A stretch of DNA of 64,000 nt from Cylindrospermum sp. NIES-4074 (GCA_003994795.1 AP018269.1:4427677-4491676), one strand, 5' to 3'; shown: positions 15,343 through 24,696, counted from the stretch's first letter. Made by a program: numbers and translations. The notes: generated by a model not told the origin, from the letters alone.

Positions 15343-17097
15343 TCATTTCTGAGTTGGTGAACTACTGGGGGCAATGTTGCCAGCTTTTTTGAGTGCTATA
15401 AAAACGTCATAGCGGGTGCTGCGACTATCGTTAACAGCAGTTGTTACCCCAATTGAGCGCGTTGCTGCCAGAAAAGTTTGTTGATTAGGGAAGAGACTAT
15501 TGAGGGTAAAATTTTTGACCGTTTGTTCCACATCCATGAAAAATTGGCTATTTTTGGGATTGAGTTCTGTGGGAACTGTTTGTTGGAAAGGCTGAGTGCT
15601 AGCTAATGTGCTGTTGGGTTTGGGCACAATTTTATCGGTGATGGGAGCGCCCACTACTAAAAAAGCTACATCTCCATCTAACCAGCCGTGGGTGGCGGTT
15701 AAGGTGCCAAAAGGTGAAATCCAGTTAACAACAGGTTTACCTGCAACTGTTGTCGGCTGAATCTGGAATTGGTATTGATTTTTCATCACCTCATCCAGCT
15801 TTTGTAAAGATGTTTCCGCAGATTGGCGTAGGCTTTGCCCCCCGTAGGCATCGCTTGCCTGTACCATAAATACCAAACCCGCCCGAAAATTCTCCGGGGA
15901 ACTATCTTTTGGTGTGGTGGGAATTATGGAAAGAGAAAACTCGCCTTTCATCCAACTGAGTAAATCCCGATCTAAATCTAGATTAGTTAGCGATTTCACA
16001 CCGCTGCGTAATTGTTCTGGGGCGATGGGTGATAAGGGATTACCCTGAGAAGTGGAAACATAATCTCCCCAAAACCGTTGTAAGTTACTACCTGCCAGCA
16101 TCATCAAGGTTTCCCCTGGTACACGGCTTTGCATACTCCCGGCTTTGTTTTCCACTGCTAATACACGTTGGCTATTGGGATTTAGCCAAGACACACCTTT
16201 TAAGCGCATTCCTTCTGCTTCCAAAGTCACTGTTCCTGCTAAACCTTGGTTATTCTGAAGTTGAGCCAAAACTTGAGCAGGTAAGCGGCGGTTGGGAGCC
16301 GTAGCAGCTATTCTCGCCGTTGAGGGTACATTGACATAAAACTGAGCAAATGGCTGGTAGCTGGCGATTTTGGGGACATTATCGACAAAACCCGCTGTAT
16401 TCGCTAGAGATGCTTTACTTTTATAAGCGGCGATCGCTCTTTCTGTGGCTTGAGGATTATCAGTAATCACCAAAAAACGCCCATCTAATAAGGCTGCTGA
16501 CAGATTTTCCCCAGCTTGTCCCTCGGTTTGTTTGATGGCGATCCCCTGATAGGTACGGTCAATCCACTTACCTTGTTTCAGGGCTTTGGGTTGTGCCAAA
16601 ATATTTTTGGCAATTTCTGGGTTTTTTACCGGCAGTACCATCACCACCGACTGCTGACTATCGGTAGTATTTCCATTGGTAGCGACTGGTTTGGGTGCAG
16701 GATTATTCGCGGCTTGGGGGGGTAAAATGGCGATCGTCACCTCATCACCTACCCAAGGTTGAATATCTTTCTGGAAATCGTAACCATTGTTAGTGAGGAA
16801 GCGTTCGCGCAACTGCACTATATTTTTATCTAGTTCTGCTTGAGTTTCTGACGTCCCAAACTCCCGCAACTTCTGCCATTGTTTAGTATCTGTCGTTAGA
16901 GAAACCGCAAACAAGGCATCTTGAGGAATAATATTTGCACCCACTGGTAAAGCTCTAGACAATGGTTGTCCCTGAGTTAACAACCAGTATGCCGCTCCCC
17001 CACCACCAATCAATAACCCAGCAGCTGAGAGCGTTAGCACCAGAGACGGTTTCTTTTTTTTCTTCTTCTTGACAACAGACACAACAGGTAGTGCCAT
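15343..17097 (-). CDS. DUF3352 domain protein, membrane-anchored
   Basis: From ATG 17097 the product has 584 residues. It starts with a lysine-rich head (VKKKKKKKPS) and one membrane segment (LVLTLSAAGLLIGGGGAAYW), followed by a large extracytoplasmic domain of the cyanobacterial DUF3352 type (LPVGANIIPQDALFAVSL, WVGDEVTIAILPP, GRFLVITDNPQATERAI). Function is unknown in the family. A GTG twelve bases upstream (17109) is possible, but the spacing of GAGG favours 17097. An in-frame repeat-like insertion (GCGATGCCTACGG and GCCTACGCC words) encodes ASDAYGGQSLR near position 15830-15862. Confidence 0.85.
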   Translation of the reverse strand: MALPVVSVVKKKKKKKPSLVLTLSAAGLLIGGGGAAYWLLTQGQPLSRALPVGANIIPQDALFAVSLTTDTKQWQKLREFGTSETQAELDKNIVQLRERFLTNNGYDFQKDIQPWVGDEVTIAILPPQAANNPAPKPVATNGNTTDSQQSVVMVLPVKNPEIAKNILAQPKALKQGKWIDRTYQGIAIKQTEGQAGENLSAALLDGRFLVITDNPQATERAIAAYKSKASLANTAGFVDNVPKIASYQPFAQFYVNVPSTARIAATAPNRRLPAQVLAQLQNNQGLAGTVTLEAEGMRLKGVSWLNPNSQRVLAVENKAGSMQSRVPGETLMMLAGSNLQRFWGDYVSTSQGNPLSPIAPEQLRSGVKSLTNLDLDRDLLSWMKGEFSLSIIPTTPKDSSPENFRAGLVFMVQASDAYGGQSLRQSAETSLQKLDEVMKNQYQFQIQPTTVAGKPVVNWISPFGTLTATHGWLDGDVAFLVVGAPITDKIVPKPNSTLASTQPFQQTVPTELNPKNSQFFMDVEQTVKNFTLNSLFPNQQTFLAATRSIGVTTAVNDSRSTRYDVFIALKKAGNIAPSSSPTQK

Positions 17098-17459
17098 TGA
17101 AACCAACACCTCATATTCGCGGACTTATTACTTTACTTGAGCGGCTAATTACATCAATTTTTTGACCCTGGATATTGATGATACTTCGGTAATTAACCTG
17201 CCCTAAACTTGCAAAAATAGTCTTTTTGTAGTTAGTTACTTTTAACATGATTTGTTTAATTTCGCCGAACCTTGCCCAAGTCAGGTTCTCCCCAGCAGCA
17301 AGTCTTTGGGAGATCAATCCGCCATTATAAACAATTTGAGAATATAACTTACTTGACAAAGCCGCAAGGCATCACCAGCCAATCTCCTCTTGTCTTGGCT
17401 GCTCTTCCATTTCCAGGATTAACTTAAATCTTGCCCGGAATAATTAACTTCTTAATTCG

Positions 17460-18077
17460 TTACTCAGACTGCAAATGCATTGGCCCCAAATATTTAGTTA
17501 AATAAGGCGAAAAAACCTCATAAATCAAAGTTAGCGGCTGTCCATGATGCCAAAATAAATAATGGCGACCCCAAAAAGGCCCAACCTCGTCAAAGCCTGA
17601 CTCTAGGGCATCTGAGTAACCGTAGTAAATTCCTTGAACATCTCGATACAACTCGGTACGCAGACGGGCTAAACTTGCCCAAATCGGTAATGAACGGTTT
17701 TGCAAATACTCATCTACATGACTAGCTTCCCACCAAGAAGCAGCATAATATAGTCGCTGTCCAGAGGCAGTACGCACCCACACCTGCCTTCGCACTCGCG
17801 GCCCTGGCACGGTTTGAATTATATCAGCCGCTCCATCCAAATCCATACCAATGGGCGACATATCGATGACATCCACTTCTGTCGGCTCACCTGTCAGGAG
17901 TTGTACATGGCGTGTTGGGGAGCCGTCACCTAAAAGTAGCAATTGCCAAGTTGGTGCTAGCTGAGTGTGAGGTAAACCCCGCTTAATAACTTCTTCCCCA
18001 CCTTGCCAAATTGGATTCAGGCGATGCCAAGCAGTTGGCAATGTTAAGTTGTTTGTTGGTGTAACAGTAGTAGTCAA
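17460..18077 (-). CDS. Chorismate lyase family protein (Ycf21-type)
   Basis: The 205-residue protein resembles the cyanobacterial chorismate lyase family (DUF98, plastid Ycf21), with WQLLLLGDGSPTRHVQLLTG, RRQVWVRTASGQRLYYAASW and PIWASLARLRTELYRDV. The enzyme forms 4-hydroxybenzoate and pyruvate from chorismate, the first step of plastoquinone biosynthesis in cyanobacteria. No signal or membrane segment is present, consistent with a soluble enzyme. The start is the ATG at 18077. There is no obvious operon partner. Family assignment is from motif and length memory, not a search. Confidence 0.82.
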   Translation of the reverse strand: MTTTVTPTNNLTLPTAWHRLNPIWQGGEEVIKRGLPHTQLAPTWQLLLLGDGSPTRHVQLLTGEPTEVDVIDMSPIGMDLDGAADIIQTVPGPRVRRQVWVRTASGQRLYYAASWWEASHVDEYLQNRSLPIWASLARLRTELYRDVQGIYYGYSDALESGFDEVGPFWGRHYLFWHHGQPLTLIYEVFSPYLTKYLGPMHLQSE

Positions 18078-18590
18078 TGTTTTTACAAAACTTCACCTAT
18101 CTCTATAAAAGCATAAAAAGCCTGGTGTCCCAAGAGAAGAACAAGGAAGAACAATTAAAAATTAAGAATTAAGAATTAAAAATTTAGGACTGTTACACAA
18201 GGAGATTTCAACCCCAACTGTAGCTTGCTCGTGTAGAGGTTCGCCCTTGGGCACACGTGTCAACTTAAGCGAAAAACCTTTGAAAATCTCGTTCCTAGTC
18301 TCCGACTAGGAATGCAATCATTGCAGCTCTGCCGCTAGGGACGGGAGGCAGAGCCTGCCAATGGGCATTAAGAGCCTGAGTCTGGAAGATCATCTCTGAA
18401 ACCTTTTTCTAGATTGGATTTCACCTTAAGTTGACACTCATGGCCCTTGGTGTTCCCGTAGGGTACGGATATCAGACCCAAATATTTGCTGATAGAAAAT
18501 TAGGGTGTAGAGTTATGTGAAGAAATCCTGACGTAGGAATCTTCACTTTATAACTCCAAACTTAGCACTCTTTACTTAGTGCTGAAAAAT
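18078..18590. other. Intergenic region with a MITE-like element
   Basis: About 510 bases separate the chorismate lyase start from the tRNA gene. An AT-rich attaaaaattaag repeat lies at about 18150-18185, and a MITE-like element at 18257-18437 (separate entry). The rest shows nothing I recognise. Confidence 0.5.
18257..18437. mobile_element. MITE-like non-autonomous element with 13-bp perfect terminal inverted repeats
   Basis: The ends gtgtcaacttaag (18257-18269) and cttaagttgacac (18425-18437) are perfect inverted repeats 181 bp apart. Imperfect similarity continues inward (cgaaaaacc against gtgaaatcc). No coding frame exists inside; it holds a small hairpin, ctagtctccgactag. A clear short target duplication directly at the ends is not visible, although the word cccttgg occurs just outside both ends. 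Confidence 0.6.
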
Positions 18591-18670
18591 GCGGATGGCG
18601 AGACTCGAACTCGCAAGGCAAAGCCACACGCACCTCAAGCGTGCGCGTATACCAATTCCGCCACATCCGC
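18591..18670 (-). tRNA. tRNA-Leu (anticodon GAG)
   Basis: The minus strand folds as a tRNA. The acceptor arms GCGGATG and CATCCGC pair over seven bases. The D-arm contains GGAATTGGTATAC, the anticodon loop is TTGAGGT (anticodon GAG) in a GCACGC-type stem, and a short variable arm and the T-loop word GTTCGAGTC follow. The 80-nt length without CCA and the extra arm indicate a class II tRNA-Leu reading CUC/CUU codons. No 3' CCA is encoded. Confidence 0.95.
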
Positions 18671-19050
18671 AGGTTTACTCTGAATATAGAATATAGCATA
18701 GAAAATACTTGCTGCAAAATTTTGTCCAAATTTTTTCAATGGGGATATCAGGCTGACAGAAATTTAGTGGCAGCACAAGTGATATTGAAAGGGGTAGAAC
18801 GACTGTGAGCAGCAAAGTGCTATGGCTTACCCGCCCACCGGAGGCGATTGATCGCCAAAGCTGATTTTGGGAAACTGGCACAGACTTACAACCGCAATGT
18901 TGTTAGTCTAGTTAAGACTCGTGGAGGGTAGCATAGCCAAGTCCTGCTCTTTGGAAAGCTCCTGTCATAATTTGAAATAATGCCACCGCGTTATTTCAAC
19001 TGCATAGGAGTGTAATGTCAATCTACTGGTACTGATATCGAAGCTAGAAA
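18671..19050. other. Intergenic region upstream of accC; nothing recognised
   Basis: 380 bases between the tRNA 5' end and accC. A 68-codon minus-strand frame at 18675-18881 has no coding character. No clear Shine-Dalgarno precedes accC. It presumably contains the accC and tRNA promoters. Confidence 0.4.
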
Positions 19051-20403
19051 ATGAAATTTGACAAAATATTAATTGCTAATCGGGGAGAAATTGCCCTTCG
19101 CATTCTCCGGGCCTGTGAAGAAATGGGGATTGCGACTGTTGCGATTCACTCCACCGTTGACCGTAATGCACTCCACGTCCAACTTGCTGATGAAGCAGTT
19201 TGCATTGGCGAGCCTGCTAGCAGTAAGAGTTATTTGAATATTCCCAATATTATTGCTGCTGCCTTAACGCGCAATGCCACCGCCATTCATCCTGGCTATG
19301 GCTTTTTGGCAGAAAATGCCCGGTTTGCAGAAATATGTGCCGACCATCATATTGCCTTTATTGGCCCAACTCCTGAAGCCATCCGCCGGATGGGGGACAA
19401 ATCCACAGCCAAAGAAACCATGCAAAAGGCTGGGGTGCCAACAGTACCAGGTAGCGAGGGGTTGGTAGAGACTGAGGAAGAAGGATTAGCACTTGCCAAA
19501 GATATTGGTTATCCCGTGATGATTAAAGCCACAGCGGGTGGTGGTGGTCGGGGTATGCGACTGGTGCGAGGAGAAGATGAATTTGTCAAACTATTCCTAG
19601 CGGCTCAAGGGGAAGCTGGTGCTGCTTTTGGCAATTCCGGCCTTTATATAGAAAAATTTATCGAGCGTCCCCGTCATATTGAATTTCAAATTTTGGCGGA
19701 TAACTACGGTAATGTCATTCACTTGGGCGAGAGAGATTGCTCAATTCAGCGCCGGAATCAAAAGCTGCTAGAAGAAGCTCCTAGCCCTGCTCTTGACTCA
19801 GAGCTACGGGAGAAAATGGGACAAGCTGCCGTGAAAGCTGCCCAGTTCATTAACTACACTGGGGCGGGGACGATCGAGTTTCTCCTTGATAAATCCGGTA
19901 AGTTCTACTTTATGGAAATGAATACCCGGATTCAAGTTGAGCATCCTGTAACTGAGATGATTACTGGGGTTGATTTACTTGTGGAACAAATCCGCATTGC
20001 CCAAGGGGAAAGACTAAAACTGACTCAAGAGCAAGTAGTTTTGCAAGGTCATGCGATCGAATGTCGCATCAACGCCGAAGATCCTGAGCATGATTTTCGC
20101 CCCTCTCCTGGAAGGATTACTGGCTATCTCCCCCCTGGAGGCCCCGGTGTCCGCATTGATTCTCATGTGTACACAGATTACCAAATTCCCCCTTACTACG
20201 ACTCCCTCATCGGTAAGTTAATTGTTTGGGGGCCAGACCGACCTACTGCCATTAACCGCATGAAACGGGCGCTGCGGGAGTGTGCCATTACGGGATTACC
20301 TACCACCATTGGGTTTCATCAGAGAATTATGGAAACCCCGCAGTTTTTGCAGGGTAATGTCTATACCAATTTTGTGCAGGAGATGAATAATTTAGGGCAA
20401 TAG
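19051..20403 (+). CDS. accC: Biotin carboxylase subunit of acetyl-CoA carboxylase
   Basis: The 450-residue protein is full length for AccC. It has the N-terminal domain [16 protein letters not shown], the ATP-grasp glycine-rich loop [12 protein letters not shown], the catalytic [14 protein letters not shown] motif and the C-terminal ECRINAEDP stretch. It carboxylates biotin on AccB using ATP and bicarbonate, the first half-reaction of fatty acid synthesis in the cytoplasm. It stands alone as usual in cyanobacteria, where acc genes are dispersed. It is convergent with yggT, 43 bases downstream. Confidence 0.97.
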   Translation: MKFDKILIANRGEIALRILRACEEMGIATVAIHSTVDRNALHVQLADEAVCIGEPASSKSYLNIPNIIAAALTRNATAIHPGYGFLAENARFAEICADHHIAFIGPTPEAIRRMGDKSTAKETMQKAGVPTVPGSEGLVETEEEGLALAKDIGYPVMIKATAGGGGRGMRLVRGEDEFVKLFLAAQGEAGAAFGNSGLYIEKFIERPRHIEFQILADNYGNVIHLGERDCSIQRRNQKLLEEAPSPALDSELREKMGQAAVKAAQFINYTGAGTIEFLLDKSGKFYFMEMNTRIQVEHPVTEMITGVDLLVEQIRIAQGERLKLTQEQVVLQGHAIECRINAEDPEHDFRPSPGRITGYLPPGGPGVRIDSHVYTDYQIPPYYDSLIGKLIVWGPDRPTAINRMKRALRECAITGLPTTIGFHQRIMETPQFLQGNVYTNFVQEMNNLGQ

Positions 20404-20446
20404 TCAGGGATTGGGGACAGAGGGGATAATTAGCAATACCCAATAC

Positions 20447-20740
20447 CTAATTGGCACGAGCCAGCATGGTCAGTAATCCTTGCTGGCCTAGCAGAATTTC
20501 TCGTACTAAACTGAAGATGCCAACCCAAATAATGGGGGTAATGTCTACCCCCCCTATGGGTGGTACTAGCTTTCGCAACAGCACTAGAAAGGGTTCTGTG
20601 GGCCAAGCTATTAAATTAAAGGGCAACCGATTCAAATTCACTTGCGGATACCAAGTGAGAATGATGCGGAAAATAAACAAAAATATCATCAGTCCTAATG
20701 CAAGACCGAGAATCGAGTCAGTCAGGTTAACACCAGTCAT
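20447..20740 (-). CDS. YggT family membrane protein (Ycf19-like)
   Basis: The 97-residue protein has two hydrophobic segments (about 8-30 and 65-85) with the YggT/Ycf19 signature IILTWYPQVNLNRLPFNLI and PTEPFLVLLRKLVPPIGGVDITPI. Family members are small inner or thylakoid membrane proteins linked to cytochrome b6 maturation (CcbC-type, chloroplast) and to cell division in cyanobacteria. The ATG at 20740 is the start. The gene ends 43 bases from accC on the opposite strand. Confidence 0.88.
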   Translation of the reverse strand: MTGVNLTDSILGLALGLMIFLFIFRIILTWYPQVNLNRLPFNLIAWPTEPFLVLLRKLVPPIGGVDITPIIWVGIFSLVREILLGQQGLLTMLARAN

Positions 20741-20992
20741 CGGTTTGAGCTACTATCTGTGAAGAAAGAAAAAACGGGGGCGTAAGCCTGAAAAGTTTAA
20801 GCTTTGTAAAGCATTTTCTCTTTAATTTTAACCAAATGCTGGCACTTCCTCCAGGAATGGAACAGCAAACTGACTGAGGTGGTTAACTAAGTGAAGCGAT
20901 TGATAAGTTTGGTGGCTTACAATAAAAGGCTTCTCAAGAAAGTGATACACCATTAAAATTAGGATGAACTGTGTAAAAAAAGGTTGAGAACT

Positions 20993-21112
20993 ATGACGCC
21001 TTCTTTAGCAAATTTTCTTTGGAGTCTTGTGTGGGGTACTGCAATTGTGGTTATTCCCGCGACAGTTGGTTTGATTTTCATTAGCCAGAAAGATAAAATC
21101 CAGCGTTCTTAA
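20993..21112 (+). CDS. psbX: Photosystem II reaction centre protein X
   Basis: This 39-residue frame reads MTPSLANFLWSLVWGTAIVV, then IPATVGLIFISQKDKIQRS, the conserved PsbX sequence with a single membrane helix. PsbX is a low-mass photosystem II subunit near cytochrome b559 that affects quinone turnover. An AGG-containing purine stretch (aaaaaaggttgag) lies just upstream. It is followed about 245 bases later by ycf66, the same order seen in other cyanobacteria as I recall it. Confidence 0.95.
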   Translation: MTPSLANFLWSLVWGTAIVVIPATVGLIFISQKDKIQRS

Positions 21113-21358
21113 TGCTTGGGGGAGTCGCTGTGACTCTGGGGATTGGGGACTAGGTACTGGATAACGGGGAGCGGAAAATTATTCATTTCCCTTATACCAA
21201 TCGGCAATTCCCAATCCCTCATACCCACTCCCTAATGGCGGTAAACGGCTTCAGAGCTTCTTTGCCAGAGGCTTTGAAGCTTTAACGTATTGGGTTCACT
21301 TAAAGTAGTGATTTTATTGGCGACTCGCTAACATAGATTTGATATTGGGAAAATAGCA

Positions 21359-22267
21359 ATGATAAATTTTGGGCTGAACTCAGCCAATGTTCTGGCTCAG
21401 GTAAATGTGGGGGCCACTCCAGCCACTTTTCTAGGAATTTTCCTGGCTGTGGCTGGGGCAGCTCTGTATTTTCTCCGCACCATACGTCCAGAACTGTCAA
21501 GAGATCAAGATATCTTTTTTGCAGCGGTGGGGTTACTTTGCGGTTTTATTCTCATTTTCCAAGGATGGCGATTAGACCCGATTCTCCAATTTGGTCAGCT
21601 GCTTTTGGTGGGGACAACTGTGTTTTTTGCGGTTGAAAGTATTCGTCTGCGGAGTATAGCTACTCAGCAAGCCAAGCGTAATACTCCGATTGTGGATGAA
21701 GACCGTCCAGTAAGCGATCGCTATAAATACAGCGATCGCCGAAATTATGAAGCTGAAATTGAAGATGTAGAGCCACTACCTTATGAAGAGGAGGAACGGC
21801 CTGCGCGTCGGCGAATTCCCGGAAGTAGAGATGACCGTTCACCCCGTGATGACTACTACAAGGAGCAACCTCCCCGTCGTTCAGAACGCCGCAATAATCG
21901 AGACAGACCAGAAACAGGAGATAATAGACGCCGTTCTGGTTCCGGGCGTCCAGTGAATCGCCCCACTGATAGTTATGACGAAGAAAGTTGGGGTTCTACC
22001 TCTTCTAGAGAAGTGGATGATTGGGATAATTCAGGAGGGGAAGCCAGAAAACCTGCACGTCGTGGTAACAACAAACCCCAGCGTCCAGAAAATCGAGAGG
22101 ATGATGTTGCTCCCAGACCGAGAAGGCGGCGTCCACCTGCTGACTCAGCCCCTCGCAGAGAGCGGAATGATGATGAGGCGATACCAACTGAATATGTACC
22201 ATACAACCCAATTGAAAAGCCAAATGACGAGCCAGATAATTCAACCGATTTTGAAGAAGATATTTAA
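21359..22267 (+). CDS. ycf66: Ycf66 family protein
   Basis: The 302-residue protein begins with the Ycf66 membrane domain of about 110 residues: two to three hydrophobic segments including PATFLGIFLAVAGAALYFLR, then DQDIFFAAVGLLCGFILIFQ and FGQLLLVGTTVFFAVESIRLR. A long, highly charged, disordered Arg/Asp/Glu-rich tail follows (RPARRRIPGSRDD, RRRPPADSAPRRERNDDEA). Function is unknown; plastid homologues are conserved in early-branching plants. The tail is much longer than the plastid version. It lies downstream of psbX and a few bases upstream of the TolB-like lipoprotein frame. Confidence 0.92.
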   Translation: MINFGLNSANVLAQVNVGATPATFLGIFLAVAGAALYFLRTIRPELSRDQDIFFAAVGLLCGFILIFQGWRLDPILQFGQLLLVGTTVFFAVESIRLRSIATQQAKRNTPIVDEDRPVSDRYKYSDRRNYEAEIEDVEPLPYEEEERPARRRIPGSRDDRSPRDDYYKEQPPRRSERRNNRDRPETGDNRRRSGSGRPVNRPTDSYDEESWGSTSSREVDDWDNSGGEARKPARRGNNKPQRPENREDDVAPRPRRRRPPADSAPRRERNDDEAIPTEYVPYNPIEKPNDEPDNSTDFEEDI

Positions 22268-22314
22268 AACAGTTGGTGAGGAGTCAGGCTCAGAGGCTAC
22301 GGAAAACAGTTGAG

Positions 22315-22872
22315 GTGAATAAATTTACCCCTACATTTTGGCTCCAAAGTCCACTTCATTGGAGCCTGGTTTTTGGTTTGACAAGTTTGCTGGTATCTTG
22401 TAGTGCTAATGATCTTCCTTTCGCGTCTAATTCCCTCAATAGTCGCTACACAGAAGAACAGCCAGCTTTGAGTGGAAATGGGCGATTTTTAGCGTTTGTA
22501 TCTAATCGCAATGGTAATCAGCAGCTACTGGTTTATGACTTAGAAGAGCAAAGATTTATTCAAACACCAGGCTTAAACCGACGAGAAACAACTTCTGAAA
22601 GTCCTAGCCTGAGTTACACCGGGCGTTACATTGCTTACCTGACCAGCGACCAAGGTAGACCAGTGGTAGCACTTTACGATCGCGCTACCCAACAGTCGCA
22701 AATCCTTACCCCAATTTATCGCGCTTGGGTAAGAAATCCTCACATCAGCCCAGATGGACGTTATGTTGTCTTTGAAACCGCTAACCGTGGTCAGTGGGAT
22801 ATTGAAGTGCTAGACAGAGGCCCCAGTATCGAGTTAGATATACCCAATGGTGCAACTGTCGCTCCGCAGTAG
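22315..22872 (+). CDS. TolB-like (PD40 repeat) lipoprotein
   Basis: From a GTG at 22315 the product is about 185 residues. It has a hydrophobic export signal and a lipobox-like LLVSC, so the mature protein would be a lipoprotein. Three WD40-like PD40 strands follow (NGRFLAFVSNRNGNQQLLVY, SYTGRYIAYLTSDQGRP, SPDGRYVVFETANRGQWDIEV). The frame is open back to a TTG at 22273, so the start is uncertain. It is followed 40 bases later by a paralogue with the same plan, and the two probably form a small operon behind ycf66. TolB-like repeats usually mediate protein contacts in the periplasm. Confidence 0.78.
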   Translation: MNKFTPTFWLQSPLHWSLVFGLTSLLVSCSANDLPFASNSLNSRYTEEQPALSGNGRFLAFVSNRNGNQQLLVYDLEEQRFIQTPGLNRRETTSESPSLSYTGRYIAYLTSDQGRPVVALYDRATQQSQILTPIYRAWVRNPHISPDGRYVVFETANRGQWDIEVLDRGPSIELDIPNGATVAPQ

Positions 22873-22912
22873 AGGAGATGGGGAGAACATGAGGACAATT
22901 GACAACTGACTA

Positions 22913-23440
22913 ATGACTAAGCTATCTATTCTTTTACCTATATTTTTGTGTTCTAGTTTATTAACTGGGTGTTTTGGCTACCCTCGTTTATTAAGTTATC
23001 CGTTTGATTCGGGTGGTCGGGGTTTAAATAGTCTGGCTTCAGAATTAAATCCTCAAACATCTGGGCGATACATTGTGTTTATTAGCGATCGCCGGGGTAG
23101 TCATGATGTTTATATGTTTGATACCCTAACTCGCAATTTGGTGGATTTGCCAGATTTAAATTCCTTGGACACGATCACCTCTCATCCTAGTGTGTCTCAG
23201 GATGGTCGTTACATCGTTTTTGTGGCTAGTCGTCAAGGGCGCAAGTCTATATTCCTCTACGACCGGGAAACACGCCAATCACGGAATTTGACTGCTAACT
23301 TGCAAGCAGAAGTGAGCAATCCTACAATTAGCGCTGACGGTAGTAGGATTGCTTTTGAGTTCACTAATAATGGACAGTGGGATATTTTAGTTTATGACCG
23401 TTTTGGACGGCGCTTAAATATACCTCAAGATCCAAGGTGA
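22913..23440 (+). CDS. TolB-like (PD40 repeat) lipoprotein, second copy
   Basis: The 175-residue protein starts MTKLSILLPIFLCSSLLTGC, a clean lipoprotein signal with lipobox LLTGC. It carries three PD40 repeats (SGRYIVFISDRRGSHDVYMF, QDGRYIVFVASRQGRKSIFL, ADGSRIAFEFTNNGQWDILV). It is clearly paralogous to the preceding gene, including the shared N-G/R-G-Q-W-D-I ending. Its stop overlaps the start of a G/A-rich repeat array. No enzymatic role is indicated. Confidence 0.85.
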   Translation: MTKLSILLPIFLCSSLLTGCFGYPRLLSYPFDSGGRGLNSLASELNPQTSGRYIVFISDRRGSHDVYMFDTLTRNLVDLPDLNSLDTITSHPSVSQDGRYIVFVASRQGRKSIFLYDRETRQSRNLTANLQAEVSNPTISADGSRIAFEFTNNGQWDILVYDRFGRRLNIPQDPR

Positions 23441-23443
23441 TGA

Positions 23444-23696
23444 GAGATGGGGGAGATGGGGGAGATGGGGGAGATGGGGGAGATGGGGGAAAAATACTGG
23501 CTCCTTACTCAGCACTCAGCACTCAGCACTCAGCACTCAGCACTCAGCACTCAGCACTCAGCACTCAGCACTCAGCACTCAGCACTCAGCACTCAGCACT
23601 CAGCACTCAGCACTCAGCACTCAGCACTCAGCACTCAGCACTCAGCCCTCAGCCCTCATCACTCAGCACTCCTCACTCAGCACTCAGCACTCAGTA
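23444..23696. repeat. STRR arrays: GGGGGAGAT nonamers then CACTCAG heptamers
   Basis: Five copies of gggggagat (23446-23491) are followed, after a short spacer, by about 20 perfect tandem copies of the heptamer actcagc (from 23508 to about 23646). Roughly seven degenerate units follow (ccctcag, catcact, ctcactc). The array ends two bases before the sdhB stop codon. Heptameric tandem repeats of this kind are the classical STRR sequences of heterocystous cyanobacteria. Two frames over it (23437-23757 and 23447-23701) are artefacts. Confidence 0.95.
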
Positions 23697-23697
23697 T

Positions 23698-24696
23698 TTA
23701 AGATTCTATTTTTTGGATAGATTCGATGAGCGATCGCACTTGTTGCGTACCTTGTGAAGGTTCAAATGATAGCGGGAATTTACCCCTAACTAGCATCCGC
23801 AAGCCTAGAGGTGCGAGACTGAGCAATCCTTTGAGGTCGCGAAAGTAGTTACCAACTACTTGTAAACCAAATTGACGTTCATCAATCCAACCACCTTCTT
23901 TAACCAAGTCAATCAACACTTTGCGGTGACGAATTGAGCGGCCGTCGCTGGCTTGTTTGCGATCGAGAATTTCCTGTTTAATTTTAGTGATTTGCTCTAA
24001 TGGTGCAACTTCCATTGGACAAACTGAGTCGCAGTAAAAACAACGGGTACAACCCCAAACTCCTTTAGTACCTTCGTTATAGTTTTCTAAGCGATTTTCA
24101 GTTTCGCGATCGCGGGAATCTGCCACCATGCGATAAGCTTTAGCGAGGGCGTGGGGGCCAACAAAGTCAGAATTAACTTCTCTGGCATTGCATTCAGAGT
24201 AGCAAGCACCGCACATGATACAATTTCCTGTCTGATCAAGAAGCGATCGCTCTAGTGGTGTTTGCAAAAACTCTCTTTCTGGAACTTGTCGCGCTGCCGT
24301 ACTCACATAAGGAGCAACAGCCTCAAGATTGTTCCAGAAACTGCTCATATCCACAACCAAATCCTTAATCACAGGCATATTTCCCAAAGGGGCCACCGTA
24401 ATTTCAGGAATAGTATTGGACTGAGTTTTTGGCGATGAGATTTGTTGTAATCTGGCAAGTTCACTGCCAATATTTTCTTTACAAGCTAAAGCCGAACGTC
24501 CATTAATTCGCATCCCACAGCTGCCACAAATGGTATTGCGACAATTTTTGCGAAATGCCAAAGTCCCATCTTGCTCCCACTTAATCCGATTGAGACAATC
24601 CAGGATTGTATTACCTGGTTCTGCCTCCAAAAGGTAAGTTTGTACAACAGGGGAAGAATTTTGTTGCTGCCGAATGACCTTAAAAAGAACTTCCAT
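23698..24696 (-). CDS. sdhB: Succinate dehydrogenase/fumarate reductase iron-sulfur subunit
   Basis: From ATG 24696 the product has 332 residues beginning MEVLFKVIRQQ. It contains a [2Fe-2S] ferredoxin domain (CRNTICGSCGMRI, then SALAC) and two cysteine clusters for [4Fe-4S] and [3Fe-4S] centres (CIMCGACYSEC, CTRCFYCDSVCP). This is the electron-transfer subunit of succinate dehydrogenase, which feeds the plastoquinone pool in thylakoids. The flavoprotein subunit is not adjacent, as is common in cyanobacteria. The frame extends upstream to 24813, but that part has no family similarity. The stop abuts the heptamer array. Confidence 0.93.
   Translation of the reverse strand: MEVLFKVIRQQQNSSPVVQTYLLEAEPGNTILDCLNRIKWEQDGTLAFRKNCRNTICGSCGMRINGRSALACKENIGSELARLQQISSPKTQSNTIPEITVAPLGNMPVIKDLVVDMSSFWNNLEAVAPYVSTAARQVPEREFLQTPLERSLLDQTGNCIMCGACYSECNAREVNSDFVGPHALAKAYRMVADSRDRETENRLENYNEGTKGVWGCTRCFYCDSVCPMEVAPLEQITKIKQEILDRKQASDGRSIRHRKVLIDLVKEGGWIDERQFGLQVVGNYFRDLKGLLSLAPLGLRMLVRGKFPLSFEPSQGTQQVRSLIESIQKIES

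Noticed and set aside
15140-15346. Minus-strand frame over the GGGGTGT array
   Set aside because: Composed entirely of repeat translation (TPHTPHP).
17111-17359. 82-codon minus-strand frame upstream of the DUF3352 gene
   Set aside because: No recognisable motif, no ribosome binding site and no family resemblance; left out, but it cannot be excluded.
18675-18881. 68-codon minus-strand frame next to tRNA-Leu
   Set aside because: No start signal or similarity; AT-rich noise.
23508-23694. Possible CRISPR array because of regular tandem units
   Set aside because: Units are seven bases with no spacers; this is an STRR heptamer array.
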